Made by a program: the position numbers and the translations under genes. From assembly GCA_022575985.1 (NCBI GenBank), contig JAKSXM010000288.1, forward strand, positions 2,631,501-2,695,500: 64,000 nucleotides of DNA, read 5' to 3'. Of this stretch, positions 47,981-59,597 are shown piece by piece. The DNA is from Anagrus nilaparvatae. Its lineage: Eukaryota > Arthropoda > Insecta > Hymenoptera > Mymaridae. Numbering within the stretch: position 1 is the first letter of the stretch; every line of letters starts with the position of its first letter. The notes under the pieces were generated by a model. It was not told where the DNA came from. It ran no database searches and saw only the letters and a list, made by a program, of their open reading frames with translations.

Positions 47981-48255
47981 ATTACTACTTTTTCAAATTT
48001 TTGAATTTCTCAAGTCAAGTGACCAAATAAAAATCTAACCTGAAACCCGAAATTCGGATTTCTCAGTAAATCTTACATATAGATAATGACTTTGAAATTT
48101 CGCTATTTTCACGCAATCCATTCTATAGTTGCTAAAGTTTACATGTAAAATTGTAAATTGACTATGTAAATTGATTTCCCTAGAAAATCCATTTTATTTA
48201 GCCACGTGACTTGGTGGGAAATTAAAAAAATTTAAAGAGTAGTCATTTAAAAAGT
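47981..48255. repeat. Small foldback element, family G
   Basis: The left arm (ATTACTACTTTTTCAAATTT ... CAAGTCAAGTGACC) is the reverse of the right arm (GCCACGTGACTTGGTGGGAA ... AGAGTAGTCA). One arm recurs, truncated, at the very end of the window. Confidence 0.6.
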
Positions 48256-48528
48256 CTTTGTTTTATTTACAGATTTCAAATAAGCTTATAATATCATAGT
48301 CACATATTTTTTTAAAAAAAATTATAAATTATAAACAAGAAATTTAAGTCCAATTAGAAGAAAATTGAATATGCACAATGCACATTTTGAAATATTTATA
48401 AATAAAATTGTAAATATAAATTTCCAATTCAATTTTCGGACCCCAGAATTCTGTATAGGAAATTTTTCTTTAACACCCACGCTCACCCTAAAAGGAAATA
48501 TGTTTCATTAAAAAATAATCAAATGGCA

Positions 48529-48919
48529 CACTGTAAAAAGTAAATTTCTTAGATCTACAAATAAAATAGAATTTTTTCGAAAAATTAGTGAATTTTCAAA
48601 AAACTTTGTAAATATTCGATAATAAAAGTAAATTTACTAAATTTAGTATATTATCGAAAAATTCGAGAATTCTCGATTTTTTTTAGTGATTTTACAAAAA
48701 AAGTTGCAAATTCACAATTATTTTTCGGAAATTTACAACTAATTTTTGTAAATTTTCGAAAAAAAATTGTAAATTATCAAGTTTTCTTGCAAATTCGCAA
48801 AAAAAAAATCGAGAATACTCGAACTTCTTGTTAATATACTAAATTTAGTAAATATACGATTTTTTTCGAAAATGTTCTAATTTTTTTGTTAATATTTAAG
48901 AAAGTTACTTTTTACAGTG
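48529..48919. mobile_element. TIR MITE, family CACTGTAAAAAGT, copy 3
   Basis: 391 bp from CACTGTAAAAAGTAAATTTC to GAAAGTTACTTTTTACAGTG. The interior uses the same TTCGAAAAATT / CTAAATTTAGTA blocks as copy 1, in reverse-complement orientation. Confidence 0.8.
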
Positions 48920-49191
48920 CAGACATAATAAGAAAATTTTGCATCAATTTACAAAAAAAGGCCCAAAGCATGAAAATGGCTACCAAAAAATAGTTGGGAG
49001 AATTTATTTGAGTTACACTTTTATAAAAAGATATTTTACTCCATGAATATACGGTTTAGGGTGTCAAGTTTCAAAACTACCCATAAAAGTAAAAAAGTTA
49101 TTATAAAAAGTTAATTAATTGTTTCAAAATTTTTTTAAGTTCTAAACTTCTAAAATGAACCCTCTTATTCGAACTGCAGTAAACTTAAAAT

Positions 49192-49851
49192 ACCCTGCCA
49201 ACTAGCTGGCACTAAGGTTCCTCAAACAATGAGCTTAATACTTAACTATGCCACAGATATCACCGATTACAAGTATTCAATCATACATACAATTCTATTA
49301 ACTTTTAAACGTTTTTTTTTATTGATCAAAAATTTTGGAACAAATTTTTAAAAAATTAATTATTAGATTCGATATATCGAGTAAAAACCATATTTTCAAA
49401 TATAAGTACTTTCATGGAACTAAATTATGTATTACAAAAAAAAAAAAAAAAAATATTGCAGTTTAAAAATTTTTTTTGTTTTTTTAATTTTGAGGAAAAA
49501 ATTTTGAAAATGTTCTGTATCAGATTCAAAAAATTACTAAAAACGAACTTTCTAAAACTAGTACTCTCATAGAAATAAATTAGGTACTACGTCTAAAGAG
49601 GAAAAAAATTTGGTGTTTTTTGTATTTTTTTGTGACGAAAATTTTGGAGAAAAAAATTATCAAAAAATTAATTATCAGATTCGAGATATCGAGTAAAAAT
49701 CATATTTTCGAATATAAGTACTTTCATGGAAATAAATGGGGTATTACATCCAAATTAAAAAAAAAAAAGTACCTCGAGATTTTTTGTTAAAAAAATGTTT
49801 GAAAAAAAAATTAGGTCTTAATTCCATAATGTTTGTGAAATATCAACGATT

Positions 49852-49911
<60 letters not shown>

Positions 49912-50036
49912 ATACAGGCTTTTTTTAAAAACCGGTTTTTTAGCTTCCTGAGGTCTCAAAACGTGCTTAAATGCCAAAAAATCAAAAATCAAAATTTGAC
50001 CCATCACAATGGTTCCTCATTGAGGAACCAAAAATT
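49192..50036 (+). repeat. Dispersed repeat family F, copy 2
   Basis: It matches 37593-38415 from ACCCTGCCAACTAGCTGGCA to the terminal hairpin GGTTCCTCATTGAGGAACC. The main difference is the microsatellite, (AC)27 here at 49856-49909, against a shorter (TACG)n(CA)n in copy 1. Confidence 0.85.
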
Positions 50037-50084
50037 TAAAAAAAAAAATCCATATGAACTAAAACTGAAAACTGAAAGTGCGAA

Positions 50085-50560
50085 AATAGCAAAAACAACC
50101 TCCTAGAGGTAATTTTTCATAAAACTGCTCCAAAATTCTTGTTTAGCGATCTAAGAAACCCGTATAGTCCAAACCTGAACACTGAAAGTGCGAAAATACC
50201 AATAACACTCCTTTTAGGGGTACTTATAGCAAAATTAAGCGTAAGAAATTAACGTTTCATAAAAGAGTCCCCGAAATTCTTGATCAGCGACCAGAAAAAC
50301 CCATGTGGATCAAATCTGGCTACTCAAAATTTGAATACATCGAAAATACCCATTTTAGGGTGATATATTTATATATATCTATTCCATTATACCAATATAT
50401 TCCATTATACCAATTTAAGGGTGAAGCCCGAATACCTCAAAAGAAGGATCCCGAAATTCGTGATCAGCGACCCAAAAAACCTTTAGTAGACCAAATCTGG
50501 CGATCGATGCGAACTGGAGCGATATATATTGACCGGAGTATTTTGGATCGATTTCTGCGA
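50085..50560. repeat. GGGTCGCTGA-family tandem units
   Basis: Reverse-oriented cores TTGTTTAGCGATCTAAGAAA (about 50141), TTGATCAGCGACCAGAAAAA (about 50279) and GTGATCAGCGACCCAAAAAA (about 50460) are each followed by CC and a GTGGATCAAATCTGG-like block. Units are about 140-180 bp, as in half of the 19.9-kb palindrome. Confidence 0.65.
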
Positions 50561-50934
50561 CGCTTCGTAGTTCAACTTGGGCCTCATTGAAATAGAATTT
50601 TATTCGTCATATAAATTATTATTTTATTAATATTTTTATATTTTTATACATAACAGCTTCACACAGAAAATCCGTTTTTAAAAATTACTTATTTGAAAAT
50701 AAGCTTTTGTACAACAAATATTATTCAAGGTACGGAAAACTTGGTTCAATTTTTATAGTTAAATTTTTATTTTTATATATTTTTATTTCTTTCTTATTAA
50801 TTCTATATAGTAGCAGTGTAATTTTTTGGGAAATTCTTTGTTTCAATCGAAATTTTTATCGATTTTATTTTGTGCATTAGGTGTTAGACTGCCCATAAGA
50901 ATTTGGGTGGCTTAAAGTGAAACTTGAAATCACT

Positions 50935-51500
50935 CGGACGGTCTAAAATGGCAATACTAGCATTTATAGCGAAATAATGTATTTCTAGACCTTTGGTCAA
51001 AGGAACATTGTACCAACGGAAAACCTGCTGGTTTTGGAAAGGCAACTCTCTTGAAACCAGGCTTAATATTTCTACTTTACTCTAAAAATCTTTCTAATAT
51101 TAACGTACTAAATGTTTCGCCTATGGCCCATTGCCTTGAAAGGGGCATTGCCCCCCCTCCCCGAAGTAAGGGTCACTCAGATGACCAAAATGATATCAGG
51201 CCAAATTTTTTTACACGTTTTCTTTTCACAATAACAAATACTTATTTCAAATATGCATTACGCTATCCTGTCTAAAGGAGTGAATCTGAAAGTATTTTAG
51301 CCTGGTAAATTTAATTTTTAGCACAGTTCTTGCATTAAAATACCCCCTTCAGATAGGTTGACGTAGGCCATATAATATGCATTTGTTATGGTGAAAAGAA
51401 AACCAGCAGGTTTTCCGTTGATGCAATGGATCCTTGTCCAGCGGTGTAGAAATTCGTTATTTTGGTGGCTAGAAGTGCATTTTATGCCGTCTGAGCGGTT
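50935..51500. repeat. Foldback element, family H
   Basis: The left arm (TCGGACGGTCTAAAATGGC ... ACGGAAAACCTGCTGGTTTT) returns in reverse (AAAACCAGCAGGTTTTCCGT ... TTTATGCCGTCTGAGCGG). The spacer of about 330 bp has C- and G-rich patches. ORFs over it are not convincing. Confidence 0.65.
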
Positions 51501-54284
51501 TCCTAAAAGTCCCTATATGTATAATAATTTAAAAAATAGGACTCCTATAGATGAAAAAATACTTTATTAATTTATATTGTTATACTTATATTGTATATAG
51601 TATCTAATATTTCGAATGTTGTTGCTTTTTGGCTTATGTCTTCTCCATAATCATTTGACAAAGGATGTTTTTAAATGTCGAACTTCAGGTGCATCCTAAT
51701 AAAATTTAAAAATTTTCAAACTTTTATTTTTATTAATTATTCATTAACCACAAGAAAATTTTAATTTTATTGCACATAATTATAAAAATTTTTGAAATTA
51801 CCTCATTTATCAAATAGCTCAAAATACTTTCATTTTTATAAAACCATCTGTTTTTTGATTTTACCACTTCATTTATTATTTCAAAGGGAAAAGTATATTT
51901 TGTGGCATTTAAAAATGCTTTTAAGTTTACAGAATATAAAATTGTTAATAATGTTGATGAAGTCCACTAAGCGACAATTACAAAACGATTGGATACTAAA
52001 AAAAAATAATAATATTAGAAAATTTTAATTCAACATTTATAAATTTAGGTATATTTTGCCAAGGCACGTTCCACTTAGCGAACAGTAACTGTGATGATTT
52101 TGAACGAAGATATTGATATTTTTCATAAAAAGACTGTCGAAAAAAGTATCGATTCCCTAATTGCGTTAAGTGGAACACCCCAGTGGGACGAGGGAAAATG
52201 AGACAAACTAAAAAAAATTTAATTAAGTAATTTTTTTTAGCATAGTTGTTTTGAGTAAATATCATGGTATTTAAATTTTAATTTTTTGGACATCGTGCAA
52301 TCAGTTTTAGTTTAAACTACAAAAATGCAATTAATAATTGGTAATAAGGCACATTCTACAATAGCCACAAATATGGAAGCCCATATAGATAGTCAAATTT
52401 TTGTATGACCAACCTTCAGATAACTGCGCCCTCTATTTTTCTACATTAATTATTGTAGACTTTTTACCTGCTGGTAAGGCAGATTTTAAAATTAGGTTGG
52501 CCATACACAAATTTGCCTATCCATATGTACTTCAAGTATATGAAAGTTATGGTCAGGTCTTAAAATCGGTGTTAAATTATTTTTTCCTTAAAGTACTATT
52601 AAAAATAATGCATGCAAATTTTTAGCTCCGTAGGTTCAGTTTTCGATTTTTGGCAGTCATTCTTAAGTTTTAGGATTTCTAAAAAAAAGAGAGCAAACCT
52701 GTCTTAAACAAGTCATTCTTTCGCGTTCTTCCTAGGTATTAATTTATTAAAATGAGTATTTTAATTTATTTCTAATAATTAAATCAACAGATAAACATTT
52801 TTTTTATTTTTTATTTCAATTATTACAACCCTTTTTTTGTATACATATATACTTTAAATATATAAAAAATTTATATTATCTTAGTTTCAAGATACATAAA
52901 GTGTAATAGTTGAAACACAATACCAAAAAACATAATACATTATGTTTATATAGCTCTTAGTTTTCCATTTAGTGTTCGAACTTCCAATTTCTTTGGCAAT
53001 TTACCAAAATCATAAAGTTTCGAGTAAAAAAAAAAGTGTATTTCGTAAAAGAAGTAGAAACTTCCTGTTGTTAAACATATAAAGTTATTTGTTTTATTTT
53101 TATTATTTTTGGTCCTTTTATCCTCTTGAAATATTGAAATATATTTTTTTTACTTTTTAAATAAAGAAATGTCAGTATTTCAATTATTAAATTAAATAAA
53201 TTCTTTAAGAGATAAAAAAAGATATTGTTTTGTATTGTGCAAGTTTTTTTTTTTTAGCTGTAAATACAATAAAAGACTCGCCTATTCATAAACTATAGAA
53301 AATATAAGAACTGCAATGTTCCACTTCTTTTGATGATGCCTACTATACTCTTTATATATTTTATAAGCTTAATGTTGACATTTACTGACCTTAATCTTCA
53401 GATAGAAATTTTTCTTTTTTGACTTACAAAAAAAAAGTTCTGTTAATTACTATTGGAGTTACTTTAATTATAAAAGTAAAAAGTTTGCACTTAGAAAAAA
53501 ATTTTTTTTTTCTTTTCCCTAAAATAATATTATTTGATTTATCTTTAAAATTTTTACTTTGTAAACCTACACTGTTAGAAAATTTTTTACTTAATTTTAG
53601 TTTTTTGTTTTTTTTTGCATATAAGCACGTTTTGATACCTCTAGATGTTATAAAAATTGATTTTGTTTTGAAAGTTTTGCATGTGTGAGTGAGAAAATTT
53701 TTAAATAAGTATGATTTTTTTTTTCATTATAAACTACTTCTCTTCTATTAGTATCTAATTTTTTAGTACTATAGTACTATAACTTTTAGTTATAAGAAAT
53801 GCATTATTACTTTATTCATTGGATCTTATGCATAAATTTTTGAAAATTTTTCTCGTCAAATATAAAAGAAATATCTTGGAAATATCTGTTTTTTCTTTTT
53901 CGGAGTATAATATTTCATTTTTTTCCAAGGAGTCAGAAATGACAATTATTAACAAAATGATCATGTTTAATATAAAATATATTTTTGCCCACTTGGACGT
54001 AAAACTGGTGCTTAAAACTTGTCAAAAAATTTCTTGCATTTTTTGTGAATCCTACGCAAGAAATATCGTGAGCACCATGAGCAAAAAACCTTAGACAATT
54101 TCTAATAAATCTAATTTCAAAACTTTTGCGCTCTTGATACTATAAATGGTATATTAAGTATCAAGCTTGCAAATGTTTTGATACTATAGCGGAATCACTA
54201 GCTTGTTCACACAAATGTCTTAAGTTTTACGACCGTGGTACTTACACTATTTTATACTTGACCAAGCATATCGAATACAAAACC
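51501..54284. other. Gene-free AT-rich stretch
   Basis: Several ORFs of 60-91 codons are rich in Phe/Lys/Ile and lack domains. A weak inverted pair (ACGTTCCACTTAGCG / GCGTTAAGTGGAAC) spans 52065-52177, and another (AAATATGGAAGCCCATATAG / ATCCATATGTAC) about 52368-52535. Confidence 0.45.
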
Positions 54285-54430
54285 AAAATTCCGGTTGCGA
54301 CAATCGATTTTTTTCAGCGCAGAGGAACCAGTTTTTGAGTATCTAGGAATCTCAAAACATACTTTTATGCAAAAAACTCAAAACTAAAAATTTTTGCTAT
54401 CATCAAAATTTTTCCCAATATTTTTTAACA
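54285..54430 (+). repeat. Diverged 3' end of dispersed repeat family F
   Basis: AGGAACCAGTTTTTGAG is followed by GGAATCTCAAAACATACTTT and ATGCAAAAAACTCAAAA, the order seen near 38320-38370 and 49940-49990. Confidence 0.5.
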
Positions 54431-56128
54431 GTGTATTTTATAAAACAAATAAGTATAATTTAATGTATGTTTTTTTTTATTTCAATTATTTTTTTTTAAT
54501 TAAAGTTTTTAAACTTAATTAAAGTAGATAATTGATTAATAGTGAGAATATATATATATATATATATCAAAGTATTAAAAATAATTAAGATCATTAATTT
54601 TGGTTTTAAAATAAAAAGTAGTATAAAAGTACTAAACGAATTAAGCCCATATACAAATTAACTACGCCATAAATTAACTTTAGAATCAAAGATTTATTTT
54701 ATTTTAATTTTACACTGCACTAAAAAATAATTACCTTATCCTTTCTATATCTATGATAAAAAAAGTTACATTTACTGAAAATCTGTTTTTTTTTTTTACT
54801 TTTGTCTTAGAAATTTAAAAGTAAAATTAAGTTTTTTTAACTTTATTCGTACTATATATTTTTGATTAATGGTTAGTTACAATCTGTATGCAAGGTAAAT
54901 GATTATTTTTTTTTTAAATCACAAGAAATTTTTAAAAGTTTAATAGAAAAAAGTTAATTAAAAAGTTTAAATGAAATATTTTAAGATTTTTTTTTTTGTT
55001 TTATCTAAAGTTTGTTTTTAAAATGTAAGATATGGATTTATTGGTAAAAAACGATTATTTTTAAAAGTTTAAGATGCAAGGAGGCTATATTAAAAGTATA
55101 TTGTTAGGTTTATTTTGCTTGAATTGCTTGAAATGTTAAGAAAATTACCTGGATATTCATGCTTTAAAATTCATTGAATTTTAAAATAATTTAGCAGAAT
55201 TTTAGGAAAGCAGCCTGATATTGTAATTCGTAAAATATTGTGCTTGTAAATTTACCAATTTAAAAATTTCTAGTTAGTAGAATAAGTTTTTAATTTTTGT
55301 TTATGTTTCTTAATTTTTTTGCAAAAATTTTTTTTTCTTTTATCATTGCAATTGAATTTTAATTTTAGTTTCTGTAGAGGGAACAAAATTACATCCTCAA
55401 TACATTAAATTATCGTCCTGAACTAAACTAAACAAAAAGTTGTTTGCAACTCAGTAGATATAGTATTCAATTAAAGTTTCAAAAACTCGCGAAATTATAG
55501 TGTAATTATAAATAACTAGATTTTACAAATGAAAAATCTGAATTTCTAGGTTAAAAAGAACATTTTTGTAAAAAGTTCTTGTTTAATTTACCTTGCATTT
55601 TCCTATATCTATTTATTACAATTTTTATCTTAAATAAAAAAAAAAAATTTATTTACATAAAATTGTAATATTATAGAATAATTTATGTTCATCTAAAGTA
55701 CATTAGTTAAAGTAACTTAAAATTTCCATAACACAATATGTTTTTTTACATTGTTTACAAAAACTATAGAACACATAGTTATTTATTATACTAGTAATTT
55801 TTATTACTGTTATCATTATTATTTCTCTTTTTTTTTATTTACGACCTGTTTGGTATATTTATATGTTTTTTTTTTAAAGCTGCACGAATGTATTTCGCGG
55901 TTTTCTACTATATAATAACTATTTTTACCTTGAAAAATTACTTTAGGTGTATATATACTTAAAAATATGACTTCAATGCATGCATATACTATTGTTATCT
56001 TTGTATATGCTAGATTATTTCTAAATTTGGTACTATTGGAGTCAAGTAGGTTTAAATAGATATTATTTCATATTTTTTTTAATTTTAATATAAATAATAA
56101 TTCTGATTTATAAAAAAGCTTATTTAGG
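54431..56128. other. Gene-free AT-rich stretch
   Basis: A short (TA)n run lies at about 54549-54567; otherwise homopolymer-rich DNA with no gene seen. Confidence 0.5.
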
Positions 56129-56203
56129 TACTTCTGTACCAATGGTCACTAGATACTTCTGCACCAAAGGTCCCTAGTTACTTTTGCACCAAAGGTCTCT
56201 AAA
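56129..56203. repeat. 25-bp tandem repeat, three copies
   Basis: TACTTCTGCACCAAAGGTCC and close variants start at 56129, 56154 and 56179. A C-rich tract built around CACCCCCTAAAA follows to about 56310. Confidence 0.8.
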
Positions 56204-56314
56204 TTGAAAATATAAAGTCCATTTCCCCCACCCCTAAAAATGTCAATACTTCACCACCCCCTAAAACATCAATTTTCACCCTCCCCCCTAAAAAACTTCA
56301 ATCTTCACATCTCC

Positions 56315-56370
56315 CTAGCGAGCCAAACTTTTTCAAATACCCCATCCAATGAACATGTTTCATGTTAACT
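56315..56370 (-). repeat. Second copy of the segment at 20973-21030
   Basis: CGAGCCAAACTTTTTCAAAT and CCCCATCCAATGAACATG are the reverse complement of the 21-kb copy. Confidence 0.6.
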
Positions 56371-56597
56371 ATCAATTTTTGCAAAAATGTGAAGAGTAGA
56401 TTTGAGAAGAGAGAGAGAGAAAGGGGGAGAGTACACAAAGGAAATAATATATTCACCTATGATGTAATTTATTACATTAAAAAAACTGCCAAATCTTTAA
56501 AAATTCACTTAAATTTTCAATATTACCTTTGAATTTTGAAACTAAAATTTTTTAAGCATATTGAGTCCGGCCCTTCCCAAAGAAAATTGAAGCTGTG

Positions 56598-56820
56598 ATA
56601 CAGCGATTTTTATAACTTTAGGTCCGGCTTGAATTGAAAACATAAACAATACTAATCTATTCTTTGTTTTAAAAAGTTTGATTTGTTGAAATAGATGTTA
56701 AAATAGATATTTTAAATAGTTATTTTAATTATAAAATGGTTTTTAATGTTAATTATTATATTTTATGCAAAATTTTTACTTTAATTCAAGCCGGACTAAA
56801 AGTTATAAAAATCGCCGTAT
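56598..56820. repeat. Short foldback, 223 bp
   Basis: ATACAGCGATTTTTATAACT ... GGTCCGGCTTGAATT on the left pairs with AATTCAAGCCGGACT ... AGTTATAAAAATCGCCGTAT on the right. Arms of about 45 bp; loop AT-rich. Confidence 0.7.
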
Positions 56821-57571
56821 ATTTATTGATAATAATTAAGTAAGTTTTTTTAATTAAAAAAATTTTTTTTAATTTTCAAATGGAAATGTAAATGTATTTT
56901 CAGTATGTGGAACAAGAATATAAAAAAAATATAAAAATGTTTATTTGTTTAAACAAATACGACATGATAAATTTTTGAAATCTTTGGGTCATAAAAGCCT
57001 GAGTTTCTAGATCTTGGCAAATTGGATAAAAATTCTGCTTGGCTTATATTGAAGATCATTCAATTCTAGGGGGAGGTATCTTAGGGAATTTTTCGCTAAA
57101 CCTTTGCAGAAATAAGATACAGATAATTGTTTGCAAATCTTAGAGCTTAAAAATTTTTTTTTTTATAAACAATTCATTCCAGTTTAGTTTTTCATAATGA
57201 CCAAATTTAAAAAATCTTATGGTAATTTACATATAAACTTTTGAATTTGGTCTTTACTAAAAACCAAATTAAAATGTATCTTTCTTTCTAGGACAAATCG
57301 ATTTATTCTTTTCAGAATTTGCATTTTATTCACACTTCTTTACACTTAATAGTTTTTTAAGAAAACTTAACTTTAAATTTTTTCAATTTCATAGAATCGT
57401 TATTCATAGTTAAAGCATGCTTTTATAGAGCTTAGTATAATGTCTAAAGATATTGAAATCTCAAATATACTTAAGGACTATTTTACTAGTATAAACTATA
57501 GAAAATATAATTATAATTATAATATAATATAATTATATCATCTTAAGCACCCAAAAAAAGTTTACTTTTAG
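56821..57571. other. Gene-free AT-rich stretch
   Basis: A short ORF from an ATG at 57440 (MSKDIEISNILKDYF...) stops near 57532. I could not join it to the next open frame with a plausible intron. Confidence 0.4.
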
Positions 57572-58183
57572 GACTTAGTATTTGCAGAAAAAAATTCCTT
57601 TATATTTTCTCATAAAGATGATGCAACAGTAGATATTGATAAAAATCACCAAAAATCAGACTTTTTTATAATTTTACTTCTTCAAACAACTTCAAGAAAA
57701 AAAGTACCACCCGTCTCGTCAGAACTTCAAAAAGATTATGATTATAATTTACTTGATGATTGTATAAATAATGTTGATTGGTCAGTACATTTTCATAAAA
57801 ATTTATTTCATTTTAAATTTAAAAAATTGGATAGTTTAGAATTAATTAAAGAAATAAATAAAACAAAAACAATTACAACCAAATGGAAAATAATTGAGAA
57901 AATTTATTTTTATATTCTTTTTAAGAAATTTTTATTTATTATTAAACTTTATATCTGCCAACTACAAAATACAAAATGTTCAACACACTCAATTGTCAAT
58001 CATGTATACAATACCGTATAGGAGCCAGTTTTCGAACGTTTTGGCTTTCGATCAAATACACACAAATTAGCTTTTATATTAAAAAGCATGCATCATTTAT
58101 CTAAAACCGAATTTTCTTATGAAACTACAAACCCTAAGGAACTAATTTCTACGTTACCGATATTAAAAAACAACTTAAATTAA
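57572..58183 (+). pseudogene. Unidentified coding remnant with one in-frame stop
   Basis: From a possible acceptor (TTTTAG, 57566-57571) one frame stays open for 149 codons to a TAG at 58019-58021, then continues in the same frame for 54 more codons to a TAA at 58181-58183. Recognisable-looking stretches are SHKDDATVDIDKNHQKSDFF, VPPVSSELQKDYDYNLLDD and, after the stop, EPVFERFGFRSNTHKLAFIL. The TAG lies inside the terminal repeat of the element that starts at 58011. I do not know the family. Either two unrelated frames abut by chance, or a single reading frame was broken. Confidence 0.35.
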
Positions 58184-59421
58184 TAAAAAAAATAAGAAAA
58201 ATGCTCCCTTGTACAACCTTAGGAGATTTTTCTCATCGTTTTCACCAAATCTCGTGTGTTATTAAAATCGAGTTTTAGGGATACCTACTCTATGCCGAAT
58301 ACTAAAAATGCTTTTAATTACGTTGTGATGCTTTAACAAATAAAGGGAAAGGGTTATATTCACTTATTTATTGCAAATTTATTTTAAATAGGTATATCGA
58401 TAATCGAATCCGAACTTTTTTACACGTATGGGTATTTTCGATATTTTCAATTTAATTACACTTTTTTTAATTTAACGATATTTATTTAATAATAATACAC
58501 TAAATTTGTCATAATTACATTATTTATACTATCTTTTATAATAATTAATAGAATATTTAATAAACTAACACACATAAACACAATTTAATGTATTTATATA
58601 CTTATGTATCACTTTGTTTATAACACAATAAATGCTCGTAAATGCTTTGATTTTAATAAAAATTACGTATACACGCTTTGAAATGAAAAAAACCTTTATT
58701 TTAATATTAAAAATATATAAAAACTATATTCCAACACTTTTTTCATAAAATTTATGTCGTTTTTACTTTTAAATACACAAATAATTAAACAGGTAAACGA
58801 CCCCTAATAAAGTCGCGCGCAAACTGAACATATACAACAGGTTGCTTACATAAGGCGCCTATTTTGTTTCCTTCAGTTTTAAAAACATTATATCAACTAT
58901 TATCTTTCGTTAATTAAAATTAAAAAGTAAATTTTAATAAATAAATGTTTAAAATACATGATTATACAAGTGTGTAGTTCATCTGCTGTTTACTATATTT
59001 TACTCTTATTATAGGTATTTTATATTAAAAAAACAAGAAAAAAGAAGTGAAAAGGGAGTTAAGAAATAGGTATCGTTATACCTATAAGAATTCTATTAAA
59101 ACGGGCGCGATTTAAACTTAGTTTTAACGATTTTCAAATTATCGAAAATTAATTCGATCAAAATGATACTATTATCAAAAATAGAATTTGCATTATCGAA
59201 ATTACCTTACCTTGCACACTTGTAATAAATGTAAATTATTAATTACCCATCAATAAATTTGATATTTTTTTAATTGGGATAATAAAATATAGGATTTCCC
59301 TGATCAAATGCAACAATATTTAACTCGAATTATTAATTTTAAGGTATATTTTTCAACAAATAAAGATACAGCTAGGTATAAAAAAGTGACTTCTGATCGA
59401 AAACCGGCTCCTATACGGTAT
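58011..59421. mobile_element. 1.4-kb TIR element, unclassified
   Basis: Terminal inverted repeats of 25 bp match at 24 positions; the left one starts ATACCGTATAGGAGCC and runs to GTTTTCGA at 58035, and the mirror is at 59397-59421. No transposase frame is visible inside apart from the short tail described in the previous entry, so it looks non-autonomous. No target duplication could be separated from the TIR. Confidence 0.6.
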
Positions 59422-59597
59422 AATACAGGAATATAATAAATAAATGAATCAATAGAAGTAAATATAATTTGCAATATATATAAATTGATTTAAAAAATAC
59501 ATAAAATTAAAATTAAATAAAAGAAAAATTTACAATAATTAATTAAATAATAATGAATGGTTTTAAAATATAATCTGTACATAATATTGAAGACTAG

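Noticed and set aside
49736..49951. ORF with a long Thr-His run
   Set aside because: This is translation of the (AC)27 microsatellite.
53819..54094. 91-codon ORF
   Set aside because: No domain, low-complexity Lys/Phe/Ile content, starts with a non-ATG codon.
57440..57532. Upstream exon (MSKDIEISN...) for the remnant at 57572
   Set aside because: No donor gives a frame-compatible join to the acceptor at 57571.
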